Source: a virus
Virus record (IMG/VR): IMGVR_UViG_3300042197_004825
Span: 1 to 48,512 of that record
Strand: one strand, 5' to 3'
Length of the DNA: 48,512 nucleotides
Part shown: in pieces, positions 23,221 through 30,710 of the stretch
Layout of the letters: each line of letters starts with the position of its first letter
Position numbering within the stretch: the first letter of the stretch is position 1
Made by a program: the position numbers and the translations under genes
The notes under the pieces: generated by a model
Databases searched by the model: none
Told to the model about the DNA's origin: nothing
What the model saw: only the letters and a program-made list of their open reading frames with translations

Positions 23221-23913
23221 TTACTCATTCAAAAAGCGAACCTGTTGTTTCTTGATCTTGTTTTTTAATTTGCCCAATCCCACTTCGGTCAACACAACAA
23301 AATTCCATCCTAAATTTGTGCAAAAGTTGTTTGCTGCAACCCATTTGCATTTGTTTTGTTCATAATTTGTTTGATTGGCCGGTTTTATTTCCCAGATTTC
23401 TATTGAATTGTCAATAAATGTTACTTTTAAATCAGGTATGTAGTTGTGCCACTTTCCTTTAAAAAAGTATGGTATTTTTATATCTTCGTATTTAAAGTTG
23501 GCTACATCCACATCAGATTCTAAACATTCAAAAAATTCACATTCCATACCTGATTTATATTCAAAATCTCTTGAGCATTTTTTAGAAGAAAAGGTTCCTT
23601 GTCTAAATGATGGCTTTCTTGTTTTCTTTCTTTCTTTTTTTCCGCTAGGCCCAGTTTTAAAATCATGCCAAACAGCAACCCTTGTTTGTGTATTTTTTGG
23701 CATTACCCTTGATGGGTGTTTCGCTTTATAATGGGTTTTTAGACAACGAACTGGTGATTTGCAGTCTGGACATATAATGTATTCACGACCTTCATCATGA
23801 CTAGATGTGATGTGTTCTTTATATTCTTCATAATTTTCATAATTTTTACCACAAACAAAACATTGATATCTTCTTGTTTTTGGTTGTCCAGCATCTTCGA
23901 ATAACAAAGGCAT
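23221..23913 (-). CDS. C2H2 zinc-finger plus PD-(D/E)XK nuclease (TnsA-like fold)
   Basis: The N-terminus has two C2H2-type fingers: C18-x2-C21 with H34 and H39, and C48-x2-C51 with H61 and H66. A basic linker (KKERKKTRK) follows. The C-terminal half shows the restriction-like nuclease core: GMECEFFECL with Glu, then YIPDLKVTF with D161, then IEIWEIKPAN with E175 and K177. It should be a DNA endonuclease guided by zinc fingers, perhaps a homing or host-DNA-degrading enzyme. The ATG at 23913 has AGGAG at correct spacing and is preferred to the upstream TTG. It is the last gene of a three-gene minus-strand operon. Confidence 0.75.
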   Translation of the reverse strand: MPLLFEDAGQPKTRRYQCFVCGKNYENYEEYKEHITSSHDEGREYIICPDCKSPVRCLKTHYKAKHPSRVMPKNTQTRVAVWHDFKTGPSGKKERKKTRKPSFRQGTFSSKKCSRDFEYKSGMECEFFECLESDVDVANFKYEDIKIPYFFKGKWHNYIPDLKVTFIDNSIEIWEIKPANQTNYEQNKCKWVAANNFCTNLGWNFVVLTEVGLGKLKNKIKKQQVRFLNE

Positions 23914-23921
23914 CCTCTCTC

Positions 23922-24314
23922 CTAGGTTCTGCAATCTGTAATTTTTTGAACAAATTGTATTGTTTCTTTGAGTTTTTTGTCCATCTCTAGAACTAAAATT
24001 TCTACTATTTCGTAAAGTTCTTTTACTACACTTTCTCTATTTGTGTGGGTAAGAGGACCGTCGTTTATCATGATGTAAGAAACCGAGTCTTTTTTAATGT
24101 CTAGAGTGTATTTGTAGGTTAAGTTTCCAACTTGTATTTTTGTTATAAATAAATCCCATGTTACATTGGGACTCACTGAAACATCTAATTCGGTAGATTT
24201 AAATTGTGTTCCTCCAAGGTGGCTCCAAGCTAGGCCACAACTTTTTGTTTTTTCTACTATTTCTCTTACTAAAGCTTCATTATAGAGATCTTGTAATTCT
24301 AAAATTGATGGCAT
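23922..24314 (-). CDS. Stand-alone copy of the N-terminal domain of the beta-propeller protein
   Basis: The 130-aa protein aligns by eye with residues 20-115 of the 775-aa protein at 6645. The shared pattern is EIVEKTKSCGLAW here and EMIEKIKNGGIVW there, then a later Trp before an I-S/T strand, then LDIKKDSVSY against LDFKKNNNHY, and finally KELYEIV against FELYNEL. Its function is unknown. AGGAG precedes the ATG. It lies between the 24324 gene and the zinc-finger nuclease gene with gaps of less than 10 nt. Confidence 0.65.
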   Translation of the reverse strand: MPSILELQDLYNEALVREIVEKTKSCGLAWSHLGGTQFKSTELDVSVSPNVTWDLFITKIQVGNLTYKYTLDIKKDSVSYIMINDGPLTHTNRESVVKELYEIVEILVLEMDKKLKETIQFVQKITDCRT

Positions 24315-24323
24315 AATTTTCTC

Positions 24324-24773
24324 CTAATCCTCGTCGGTGCGGTTGAGGCTTGTTTTTTTATCTTTATTTTTATTATCTAATATTTTAATGTTGTTGTTTT
24401 CTTTTTCTTTGTTAAAAAAACTATTTTTTAGATTTTCTATTAGTTCCTCTTCTTCTATAACTTTTATTTTTTTTATGTCTTTTTTTCCTAATATATTTTT
24501 ACTTGGCTCCCCGTTAACCATTCTGCTCAAGTTACAAACCGTGAAGGTCGCTTCTTCTTCCCAACCTTTTGGCAAGTCATTATTTTTGATTTTAGCAAAT
24601 ATAATTCTTCCTTCTTCGTTTGTTCCAAAATATTCTTGATCTTTTTTAAAAAACAGAATTAAACCATTGTCATTTATTATTTGTTTGATTCTGTTTTCTT
24701 CCTCTTGCTCCAACAGGCAAAGATCCCAGATATCCATTAAACTTCTAAATTTAGAAAAACCAATTGATTCCAA
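24324..24773 (-). CDS. Hypothetical acidic protein, 149 aa
   Basis: Unrecognised. The N-terminal half looks folded (LPKGWEEEATFTVCNLSRMV), and the C-terminal third is charged and Asn/Lys-rich (KEKENNNIKILDNKNKDKKT). The TTG at 24773 has AGAGG 5 nt upstream. The alternative ATG at 24737 has only a weak AGAAG. It leads the minus-strand operon and diverges from the gene at 24815. Confidence 0.55.
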   Translation of the reverse strand: MESIGFSKFRSLMDIWDLCLLEQEEENRIKQIINDNGLILFFKKDQEYFGTNEEGRIIFAKIKNNDLPKGWEEEATFTVCNLSRMVNGEPSKNILGKKDIKKIKVIEEEELIENLKNSFFNKEKENNNIKILDNKNKDKKTSLNRTDED

Positions 24774-24814
24774 TTTTGCCTCTATTATAAGTACCCTGAT
24801 ACTATATAGACTAT

Positions 24815-25300
24815 ATGTTGCGTAGTTTTAAAGAATTCGTGTTGTCTCAAAAAAATGCCCAATTCAAAGAGCAGGATGCTGCCCCATCAATCGGATCCGT
24901 TCCAGATACTCCTTCGAATCCTAAAAATTCTACAACAAATAAGCATTTTTTTGCTTCATTAAAAAGACAAATGGGCATGGATAACGATGGTTTGCGTGCC
25001 ACTTTGGAAGGTGATGCTGTTACAATTTTTCAAGTCCCCGATTATTCTAAAAAATGGGGATTTTTAGTTGCTGGTCCTTGCCCAGCGGTTTTGTCCCAAA
25101 GAAAAGATGGCAATTATGATATCACCTATTTGTTAACTCAAAAACAATTATTGAATCCAGAATCTTTCATACTTACGTACAAAACAGGGGAAGATGTGAA
25201 TCTCTACACTGGAAAAATTGAAGACAAAACAGAGATAATAGACTCCGAAAGTTTACAAGACATACTTACAAAACCTTTTTCTTCTTTATCATCAACATGA
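24815..25300 (+). CDS. Hypothetical protein with capsid-targeting-like N-terminus, 161 aa
   Basis: The N-terminus MLRSFKEFVLSQKNAQ resembles the short amphipathic tag found on T4 internal head proteins (MKTYQEFIAEA type) and on four other proteins in this window. The rest begins with a Pro/Ser/Asn-rich linker (about 20-45) and then an unrecognised alpha/beta domain. TTGCCT and TACTAT 18 bp apart lie upstream as a possible promoter. Its TGA overlaps the next ATG. Confidence 0.6.
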   Translation: MLRSFKEFVLSQKNAQFKEQDAAPSIGSVPDTPSNPKNSTTNKHFFASLKRQMGMDNDGLRATLEGDAVTIFQVPDYSKKWGFLVAGPCPAVLSQRKDGNYDITYLLTQKQLLNPESFILTYKTGEDVNLYTGKIEDKTEIIDSESLQDILTKPFSSLSST

Positions 25301-25455
25301 AATTTAAAAAATGGCTAGAAATGACTGACACATCAAGTGTTGCTGGTTTTTCCAGAAGAGTGGGCTTTGGAAGACGATGGTGGGTTTCCGATTGGGAACA
25401 AAAATTGTTAAATTCTCAAAAAAATCAAAAATCAAAAATTAACAAATCTAAATAA
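25297..25455 (+). CDS. Small basic protein with capsid-targeting-like N-terminus, 52 aa
   Basis: The ATG at 25297 overlaps the preceding stop as ATGA, a sign of coupled translation. The product starts MKFKKWLEMTDTSSVAGFSR, has a VGFGRRWWVSDWE core, and ends in a Lys/Gln/Asn-rich tail. It is very basic, as small head-packaged proteins often are. It is short, so coding status rests on the coupling and the shared N-terminal pattern. Confidence 0.55.
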   Translation: MKFKKWLEMTDTSSVAGFSRRVGFGRRWWVSDWEQKLLNSQKNQKSKINKSK

Positions 25456-25481
25456 AGTTTGACTCTAAAGCTGGAGGCTTT

Positions 25482-25703
25482 ATGGACGCTTTCTTAGAAG
25501 GATTAAATTTAAATCAAATCAAAGGTTTTTTAGTTGGTAAAGAAATATTTATTGATAGTAAATTTTTGAATTTTTTAGTCGATAACCAAACTGATGATTG
25601 TTCTCGTATTTGGGCAAACACCATTTTGATAATTCTGTTGAAAGAAAAACAAAATATTCTTAAGATCAATTATGTCAAGCCAGATCTCGATTTGGGATCA
25701 TGA
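25482..25703 (+). CDS. Hypothetical protein, 73 aa
   Basis: Small unrecognised protein (MDAFLEGLNLNQIKGFLVGK start) with a hydrophobic stretch WANTILIILLKE that may be a helix. GGAGG before the ATG is a strong ribosome-binding site. Its 3' end overlaps the convergent FmdB-like gene by 34 nt. Confidence 0.6.
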   Translation: MDAFLEGLNLNQIKGFLVGKEIFIDSKFLNFLVDNQTDDCSRIWANTILIILLKEKQNILKINYVKPDLDLGS

Positions 25704-26035
25704 ATTCCTTCTCCTAAATTTAAATCCTTCTCTACATTGTTTTTACCATATGGATTTGATCCCATGTGCGATAACGCCTCTGCCATTTCTCTTTCTTTTT
25801 TAACTTTTGGTATATTGTGTTTAAATCGATAATCATGACCAGTAGTTGAACTGTTCCACCGATCTGTCCCTACCGGATTTGAAAAACTAAAATTGCTACT
25901 AGTGGCTAATTTTAGTTTTTCCTTAGATCCGCAAAAAGGACACTCAACGGATGGGTATATGTTTTCCTCATCATAATTACTTAATTCATCAAACTCTTTT
26001 TGGCATTTTTTGCATTCAAATTTATAAATTGGCAT
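25670..26035 (-). CDS. FmdB-family zinc-ribbon protein
   Basis: The start MPIYKFECKKCQKEFDEL, followed by VECPFCGSKEKLKL, gives the CxxC...CxxC ribbon that defines FmdB-type putative regulators. The remaining 70 residues are polar and probably disordered (KKEREMAEALSHMGSNPYGK). The role is unknown, and DNA or protein binding through the ribbon is plausible. It is the last gene of a three-gene minus-strand operon. Confidence 0.8.
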   Translation of the reverse strand: MPIYKFECKKCQKEFDELSNYDEENIYPSVECPFCGSKEKLKLATSSNFSFSNPVGTDRWNSSTTGHDYRFKHNIPKVKKEREMAEALSHMGSNPYGKNNVEKDLNLGEGIHDPKSRSGLT

Positions 26036-26036
26036 A

Positions 26037-26366
26037 TTATTCTTCTTTCTTATCCTCTTCTTTATGCTTTTCAGTTATTTCTATTAACTTAAAAAATGTT
26101 TTTTCTATAATTTTTAGTTTATCATCAATGTTTGTAAAGTTCCAAAACCAACTACTTTTTGCTATATTTATTGATTTTTCTAATATACCTTGATTGATTT
26201 TGCTTTGATCTATATCCATATGCATAACATCAAGAATTCCTTGTTGATCCATATAACCAACGACTTCTTCGTCAATTTCTTCTTCATCGTCATAATATTC
26301 GTTTTCTTCGTTAAAAAATGATTCCTTTTCATCATTTTGTTCATCGTCATCGTAAAATCTTTCCAT
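26037..26366 (-). CDS. Hypothetical acidic protein, 109 aa
   Basis: The first 40 residues are extremely acidic (ERFYDDDEQNDEKESFFNEE and then YYDDEEEIDEE). A folded helical part with WFWNF follows. TGAGG lies 6 nt before the ATG at 26366, just after the upstream stop. A longer in-frame reading to 26516 exists but runs inside the upstream gene, so it is not used. The acidic head might mimic DNA, but this is only a suggestion. Confidence 0.6.
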   Translation of the reverse strand: MERFYDDDEQNDEKESFFNEENEYYDDEEEIDEEVVGYMDQQGILDVMHMDIDQSKINQGILEKSINIAKSSWFWNFTNIDDKLKIIEKTFFKLIEITEKHKEEDKKEE

Positions 26367-26374
26367 TTTTGACC

Positions 26375-27046
26375 TCATTTTATTACTTGATAAAGTGGAA
26401 CCATTTTTCTCCATAAATTTATTACTCTTGTTTCGTTCGCTGTCATCTCGGAGGTAACCAACCCACCAGCGTTTGAAAAAGGACATCCTTTCGCTGTATT
26501 TATCCATCTGCCACACCCTTTCTTATAACTTACTAGGCAGTTAATCGCTTGTGTTTCTTTGGCTTCAACACAAATATTTTTTGAATTTATTTCTATTTTT
26601 TTTTCTTCTAAAAAGTATTCATTTATATTTTCTTTTATATTGATGTTGTTAACAAACCAAACATTTTCTTCTATTAAAAATTTTGATTTATTCAAAAAAT
26701 CTAAAATATTTTCACTTAAACAATCAATTGCTAAAACAAATGGATTTATGATTAAAAAAGGATCTTTTAAATTGTTGTTATTTTTGATTGAGTCTAATGC
26801 GTGAAGCCAATTTAAAAAAAATGGACCATCCTCAGAGAAGGGATTAGATTTTAAACATGGAATTTTAAGCCTCTTAGCCCACTGGAAGTACGAGAATGGA
26901 ACCTCTTTGTTTCTTTGGCAATAAATCATTACATTAGACTCTGGCATGTTTACGTAGAAAGAATACCAACAGGCAAAACTCTGCCAGTCATCTCCGCTTT
27001 CCGTCATTATTAAAATGTTTAAATTCTTACCTGTTTTTGAAACCAT
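26375..27046 (-). CDS. Hypothetical protein, possible glycosyltransferase-like fold, 223 aa
   Basis: The N-terminus has a strand-turn pattern (NLNILIMTESGDDWQSF, then SNVMIYCQRNK) like a nucleotide-sugar transferase of GT-A type, and a middle PFLIINPFVLAIDCLSENIL segment. No DxD metal motif is evident, so the resemblance is weak. It is the first gene of a minus-strand operon. It diverges from the thyA leader region. Confidence 0.5.
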   Translation of the reverse strand: MVSKTGKNLNILIMTESGDDWQSFACWYSFYVNMPESNVMIYCQRNKEVPFSYFQWAKRLKIPCLKSNPFSEDGPFFLNWLHALDSIKNNNNLKDPFLIINPFVLAIDCLSENILDFLNKSKFLIEENVWFVNNINIKENINEYFLEEKKIEINSKNICVEAKETQAINCLVSYKKGCGRWINTAKGCPFSNAGGLVTSEMTANETRVINLWRKMVPLYQVIK

Positions 27047-27068
27047 AAAATATTATAGAAAGAAATCG

Positions 27069-27095
27069 TTGACAATTAAAAGGTTTTGTTATAAA
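27069..27095 (+). promoter_or_regulatory. Possible promoter of the thyA-folA unit
   Basis: TTGACA (27069-27074) is perfect, and TATAAA (27090-27095) follows after a short 15-bp spacer. A second -10-like TATGAT lies at 27103-27108. A leader of about 200 nt would precede thyA. Confidence 0.4.
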
Positions 27096-27178
27096 TTTTA
27101 GGTATGATCAATTCAAAATTAACTTGCGTTGATTGAACTTGTTTTGATCATAACAACTAGGATAACTCAACAAAAAAA

Positions 27179-27276
27179 ATGTTGGCGGTGACAGGGAGCC
27201 GATCTTGGTAATTAATTTATGGATATTTACAAAAACGTTAACTTATGCACATTTTTATAATTTTAGTTTAATTACC
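27179..27276 (+). other. thyA leader with 10-codon reading frame and long-range inverted repeat
   Basis: The 27047-27312 interval contains no full gene. A 10-codon frame (27179-27211) reads MLAVTGSRSW then stops. This peptide is like the first strand of SLOG-fold DUF2493 proteins, so it may be a remnant of such a gene. It may instead be a leader peptide, although no Shine-Dalgarno sequence lies at proper spacing. GGTAATTAA (27207-27215) at its stop codon is complementary to TTAATTACC (27268-27276), which could fold the leader over the region before thyA. Confidence 0.3.
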
Positions 27277-27312
27277 ATAATGAATCCCTATTTTTAATTT
27301 TTTAAAAAAACC

Positions 27313-28215
27313 ATGTACTTATTAAAAACATACGATGAATCTTTGGACCAAATAGTTAATAATGGAACCTATAGAACAAACAAAAGAACCAAAATTAGAA
27401 CACGGTCTATTTTTGGTCTGATCAATAGATACAGACTCGACACTGATTATTTTCCTATTGTTACTCGCCGTAAAGTTTATCCAAAATCAGTTTTTGCTGA
27501 GTTATTGTGGTTTTTATCTGGATCAACAAATAATAAAGATCTTCAATCTTTGGGTTGCAACTTTTGGTCTCCTTGGGTTGATCCTGATTTTGAAACAAAG
27601 AATGGATTTGCCGAGGGTTTATTTGGTCCGGTGTATGGCTTTCAATTAAGACATTTTGGCGGGGAATATGGAAATGGAATAGGCGGAAGATCTTTTACAA
27701 ATGAAGATAATGTTTTGGGTCAAAATTGTTACGGCAAAGATGGTTTTGATCAATTGAAATGGGTTGTTGATAGAATCAAAAACGATCATTCTTGTAGGAG
27801 AACTCTTTGGACTTTGTGGAATCCAAAAGATTTAGAAAAGTCAAGATTGCCTCCTTGCCATATGATGTATCAAGTTTTAGTAGACGATGATAGAAGGATG
27901 ACGGGCATTCTGTATCAACGATCTTGTGATTTTCCAATAGGTGTTCCAGCAAATATTCAATTTTATAGTGCTTTGACTATAATGATGGCCCAACAAACCG
28001 ATTGTTTGCCCCATGAGTTTGTTCATTTCACTGGTGATTCTCATGTTTACGATGATCAAGTTGAGGGTGTTAAAAAGTATTTGGAACTTCCAGTGATTGA
28101 TAGCCCCAAACTAAAGATAAACAAAGCCAAAGATATCTTTAGTTACAAACCAGAAGATTTTGAGATAACGGATCTAGTATCCGGACCTAAAATAGAAATT
28201 CCCGTGGCGGTGTGA
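27313..28215 (+). CDS. thyA: Thymidylate synthase
   Basis: ThyA signatures are clear: TRRKVYPKSVFAELLWFLSG, then the active-site segment LPPCHMMYQ with the nucleophilic Cys, and then QRSCDFPIGVPANIQFY, which binds dUMP. The enzyme makes dTMP from dUMP using methylene-tetrahydrofolate. At 300 aa it is slightly longer than many bacterial ThyA enzymes. No intron interrupts it, unlike the T4 td gene. The folA gene follows 3 nt later and regenerates the folate, so the two form a functional pair. No clear Shine-Dalgarno sequence precedes the ATG. Confidence 0.96.
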   Translation: MYLLKTYDESLDQIVNNGTYRTNKRTKIRTRSIFGLINRYRLDTDYFPIVTRRKVYPKSVFAELLWFLSGSTNNKDLQSLGCNFWSPWVDPDFETKNGFAEGLFGPVYGFQLRHFGGEYGNGIGGRSFTNEDNVLGQNCYGKDGFDQLKWVVDRIKNDHSCRRTLWTLWNPKDLEKSRLPPCHMMYQVLVDDDRRMTGILYQRSCDFPIGVPANIQFYSALTIMMAQQTDCLPHEFVHFTGDSHVYDDQVEGVKKYLELPVIDSPKLKINKAKDIFSYKPEDFEITDLVSGPKIEIPVAV

Positions 28216-28218
28216 TCT

Positions 28219-28731
28219 ATGCAACTTGTAACTATTTTTGTTGCTTATAATAAAAATTTTGTTATAGCCAATCAATATGGAAAAATTCCCTGGCACATAG
28301 CAGAGGATTTAAAGTTTTTCAAAGAATATACTATGGGAAAGCCGTGTATTATGGGTAGAAAAACTTGGGAATCCATCCCAGAAAAATTTAGACCTTTGCC
28401 AGGAAGAGAAAATATTATTGTTACCAGAAACCCTAACGATTTCCAAATAGATCAATCTTTTGTTTGTGCTAGACCGACTGTAGAAACAGCATTAAACACA
28501 GCCAAAGTTTTTGAGAGAGAAATTTGCGTTATTGGCGGCGGCGAAATATACAAATATTTTATTGACAACAATCTAGTTGATAGAGTTATAGCAAGCGAAA
28601 TTAAAGAATACCAAGATGTTCAAGGCTCTGTTTTTTTCCCAGATTTAAAAAAAATGGGTTGGAATTTTTATTTAGAAAAAGAATTTGATGAATTCAATGT
28701 TTATCAATATGTTAAAAATAATTCTAAATAA
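28219..28731 (+). CDS. folA: Dihydrofolate reductase
   Basis: The sequence has the DHFR hallmarks: a GKIPWHIAEDLKFFKEYTMG substrate loop, the NADPH-binding GRKTWESIPEKFRPLPGR segment, and ICVIGGGEIYKYF near residue 110. It reduces dihydrofolate made by ThyA to tetrahydrofolate. The 170-aa length is normal. It is directly behind thyA and probably co-transcribed. Confidence 0.95.
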   Translation: MQLVTIFVAYNKNFVIANQYGKIPWHIAEDLKFFKEYTMGKPCIMGRKTWESIPEKFRPLPGRENIIVTRNPNDFQIDQSFVCARPTVETALNTAKVFEREICVIGGGEIYKYFIDNNLVDRVIASEIKEYQDVQGSVFFPDLKKMGWNFYLEKEFDEFNVYQYVKNNSK

Positions 28732-28734
28732 TGG

Positions 28735-29163
28735 GTGAAAAATTTTAAATTTAAAAACTTTTTTGAGCAGATGTATTCTTCGAACGCAGTTGTTAAATAT
28801 GGACCCGGTTTAAAAGTCGTTGCCATCATCGATCAGGGCATTGTAGACTTTTATAGGAATTTAATACCAAAATATTACAATGCAAAACCTCAAAAACATA
28901 AAGCACACATAACAATTGTTCGTGAAAATAAAGAAAGCCCCAAAAATATGAAATTTTGGGGCAAATATCAAAATAAAAACGTAGAGTTTTTTTATGATAA
29001 CAACGTACAGACAGATGGTGTTTATTTTTGGCTTGATGCACTAAGTGAAGATATTGGAAAAATAAGAGAAGAATTGGGGCTTTCAAAATTTAGAGATGAT
29101 AGAGAATTTGGAGGCCACCTCAGATCTGCATATCACATCACAATTGCGAACACAAAAACATGA
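28735..29163 (+). CDS. 2H phosphoesterase-like protein with capsid-targeting-like N-terminus
   Basis: Two HxT motifs are present: AHITIV (H58-I-T60) and YHITIAN (H134-I-T136). They are 76 residues apart, as in the 2H superfamily that hydrolyses cyclic or 2',3'-linked nucleotides. The family includes RNA ligase/cyclic phosphodiesterases and phage anti-CBASS Acb1, which degrades cyclic oligonucleotide alarms. Which activity this one has cannot be told from motifs. The N-terminus MKNFKFKNFFEQM resembles the tag shared with four other proteins here. The start is a GTG at 28735 without a clear ribosome-binding site. Its stop overlaps the next ATG. Confidence 0.65.
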   Translation: MKNFKFKNFFEQMYSSNAVVKYGPGLKVVAIIDQGIVDFYRNLIPKYYNAKPQKHKAHITIVRENKESPKNMKFWGKYQNKNVEFFYDNNVQTDGVYFWLDALSEDIGKIREELGLSKFRDDREFGGHLRSAYHITIANTKT

Positions 29164-29318
29164 AAAAAAATAAAAAAGATTTTTTGGATCCAGCAACAAT
29201 ATTTTATATTGGTAGAATTACATTTATTGCAATTTTTCAAGCCGTTGTTGGCAGATTTTTTGTAAAAACTTTTGAACCTTATTGGATAAAATTTAAAAAT
29301 TGGTATTCGAAAAAGTGA
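29160..29318 (+). CDS. Small membrane protein, 52 aa
   Basis: The ATG at 29160 overlaps the upstream TGA (ATGA). The protein has a basic start (MKKNKKDF), one hydrophobic helix (ATIFYIGRITFIAIFQAVVG), and an aromatic, basic end (YWIKFKNWYSKK). This suggests a single-span inner membrane peptide. Its function is unknown. It sits between the 2H phosphoesterase and hldE genes. Confidence 0.6.
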   Translation: MKKNKKDFLDPATIFYIGRITFIAIFQAVVGRFFVKTFEPYWIKFKNWYSKK

Positions 29319-29321
29319 ACT

Positions 29322-30710
29322 ATGGATGTTGTCGATAAATTTTTAAAAAATAATAGAAACAAAAAAATTAAAATTCATTGCATTGGCGATGCAATTATAG
29401 ATGAATATTATAACGTAAAAGTAGACAGAATCAGTCCCGAACATCCTGTTCCGGTTATGTCTTGTCAAAATGAACACGTTTCTAGACCTGGGGGCGTGGC
29501 TAATGTTGCCTATCAATTAAAGCATCTCAATGTTGATTCGATTCTCACATGCTTTCCCGATAGCAATGCTTTAAATTTGTTTCAAAATCATAATATTAAA
29601 ACAAAATATAAAGAAATATCCGCAAAACCTATTATTCCTACAAAAAGAAGATACTTAGACGATGACGTTCAGGTTGCTCCAAGACATGATTTTGAATTTC
29701 CTTTTTGCAATTTAAAACACGATGATGTTGATGACTACTCTCTTTTTGTTAAACAAGCAATAATCGAAGAAAAGCCCGATGTGATAATCCTATCAGATTA
29801 TAATAAAGGTTTTTTTTCAAGTGAAAATTATAAGATAGTTGATTTTTGTAAAGGCATAAAAACTATAGTTGATCCAAAAAAAGGACCATTAGAAAAGTGG
29901 AAGGGCTGCACTATTTTTAAACCTAATTCAAAAGAATCCTTTGAATTGACGGGCAAAAAAGATTGGCATGATCAAGCAAAGTTTTTATATGATTTTCTTG
30001 AATGCGAATCAGTTGTAATTACTTTTGGTGGCGAAAAAGTAGTTGGAATTTATAAAGAAGATTTTTTTGAATTTTATCCAAAAAACAAAGTATCTAATGT
30101 TCAAAGTGTTATAGGTGCCGGTGATTGTTTTGTGGCTTTTTTTGCAACGGCTGTAGGGCATGGCTTTAACCCAATAGAATCTTCAGAGATTGCTTGGGCA
30201 GCAGGATCTGTTTATGTTCAACACAAAAAGAATCGTCCTGTTGTTCCGGCAGAACTTTCTGCCAGTAAGATAGTTTATCCAGAGGATTTAAACTCAAGAG
30301 ATTTTAAATTAGTTTTTACCAATGGTTGTTTTGATATTTTGCATAAAGGTCATATTGAGACACTTAAATTTGCTAGAAGCAAAGGCGATAAATTAGTTGT
30401 TGCTTTAAACTCAGACGAAAGTATAAAAGTTATAAAAGGACGAGACAGACCTGTTGTCCCTCTCGAACAACGCATAGCCGTTATGGCTGCTATTCAATAC
30501 GTAGATTTTGTTGTTGTTTTTGATGAAACTAATCCTCTAAATTTGATTAAAAAAATACAGCCTGATGTTGTTGTCAAAGGATCTGAATATGATTTAGATT
30601 CTATTGTTGGTCACGATATTGTTAAAGAAGTTTATCAATCGCCCATGGTGCCAAATGTTAGTACTAGCATTATTCTAAAAAATCACTTTTTTGAACAAAC
30701 GCAACCCTGA
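29322..30710 (+). CDS. hldE: Bifunctional heptose 7-phosphate kinase / heptose 1-phosphate adenylyltransferase (HldE-like)
   Basis: The N-terminal part (about 1-315) is a ribokinase-type sugar kinase with RPGGVANVAYQL (55-66), LSDYNKGF and the catalytic GAGDCF (265-270). The C-terminal part is a nucleotidyltransferase with TNGCFDILHKGH (333-344, HxGH motif) and VVVKGSEYD. This two-domain order and the 462-aa length match HldE, which makes ADP-glycero-manno-heptose for LPS core. The phage copy could modify host LPS, feed the GT9 enzyme at 35.9 kb, or produce ADP-heptose for another glycosylation. It starts 3 nt after the small membrane gene. Confidence 0.9.
   Translation: MDVVDKFLKNNRNKKIKIHCIGDAIIDEYYNVKVDRISPEHPVPVMSCQNEHVSRPGGVANVAYQLKHLNVDSILTCFPDSNALNLFQNHNIKTKYKEISAKPIIPTKRRYLDDDVQVAPRHDFEFPFCNLKHDDVDDYSLFVKQAIIEEKPDVIILSDYNKGFFSSENYKIVDFCKGIKTIVDPKKGPLEKWKGCTIFKPNSKESFELTGKKDWHDQAKFLYDFLECESVVITFGGEKVVGIYKEDFFEFYPKNKVSNVQSVIGAGDCFVAFFATAVGHGFNPIESSEIAWAAGSVYVQHKKNRPVVPAELSASKIVYPEDLNSRDFKLVFTNGCFDILHKGHIETLKFARSKGDKLVVALNSDESIKVIKGRDRPVVPLEQRIAVMAAIQYVDFVVVFDETNPLNLIKKIQPDVVVKGSEYDLDSIVGHDIVKEVYQSPMVPNVSTSIILKNHFFEQTQP

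Noticed and set aside
26367-26516. N-terminal extension of the acidic minus-strand protein up to 26516
   Set aside because: It lies inside the upstream gene in another frame. A well-placed TGAGG supports the ATG at 26366.
27313-28215. Possible group I intron in thyA, as in the T4 td gene
   Set aside because: The reading frame is continuous with all ThyA motifs in order.
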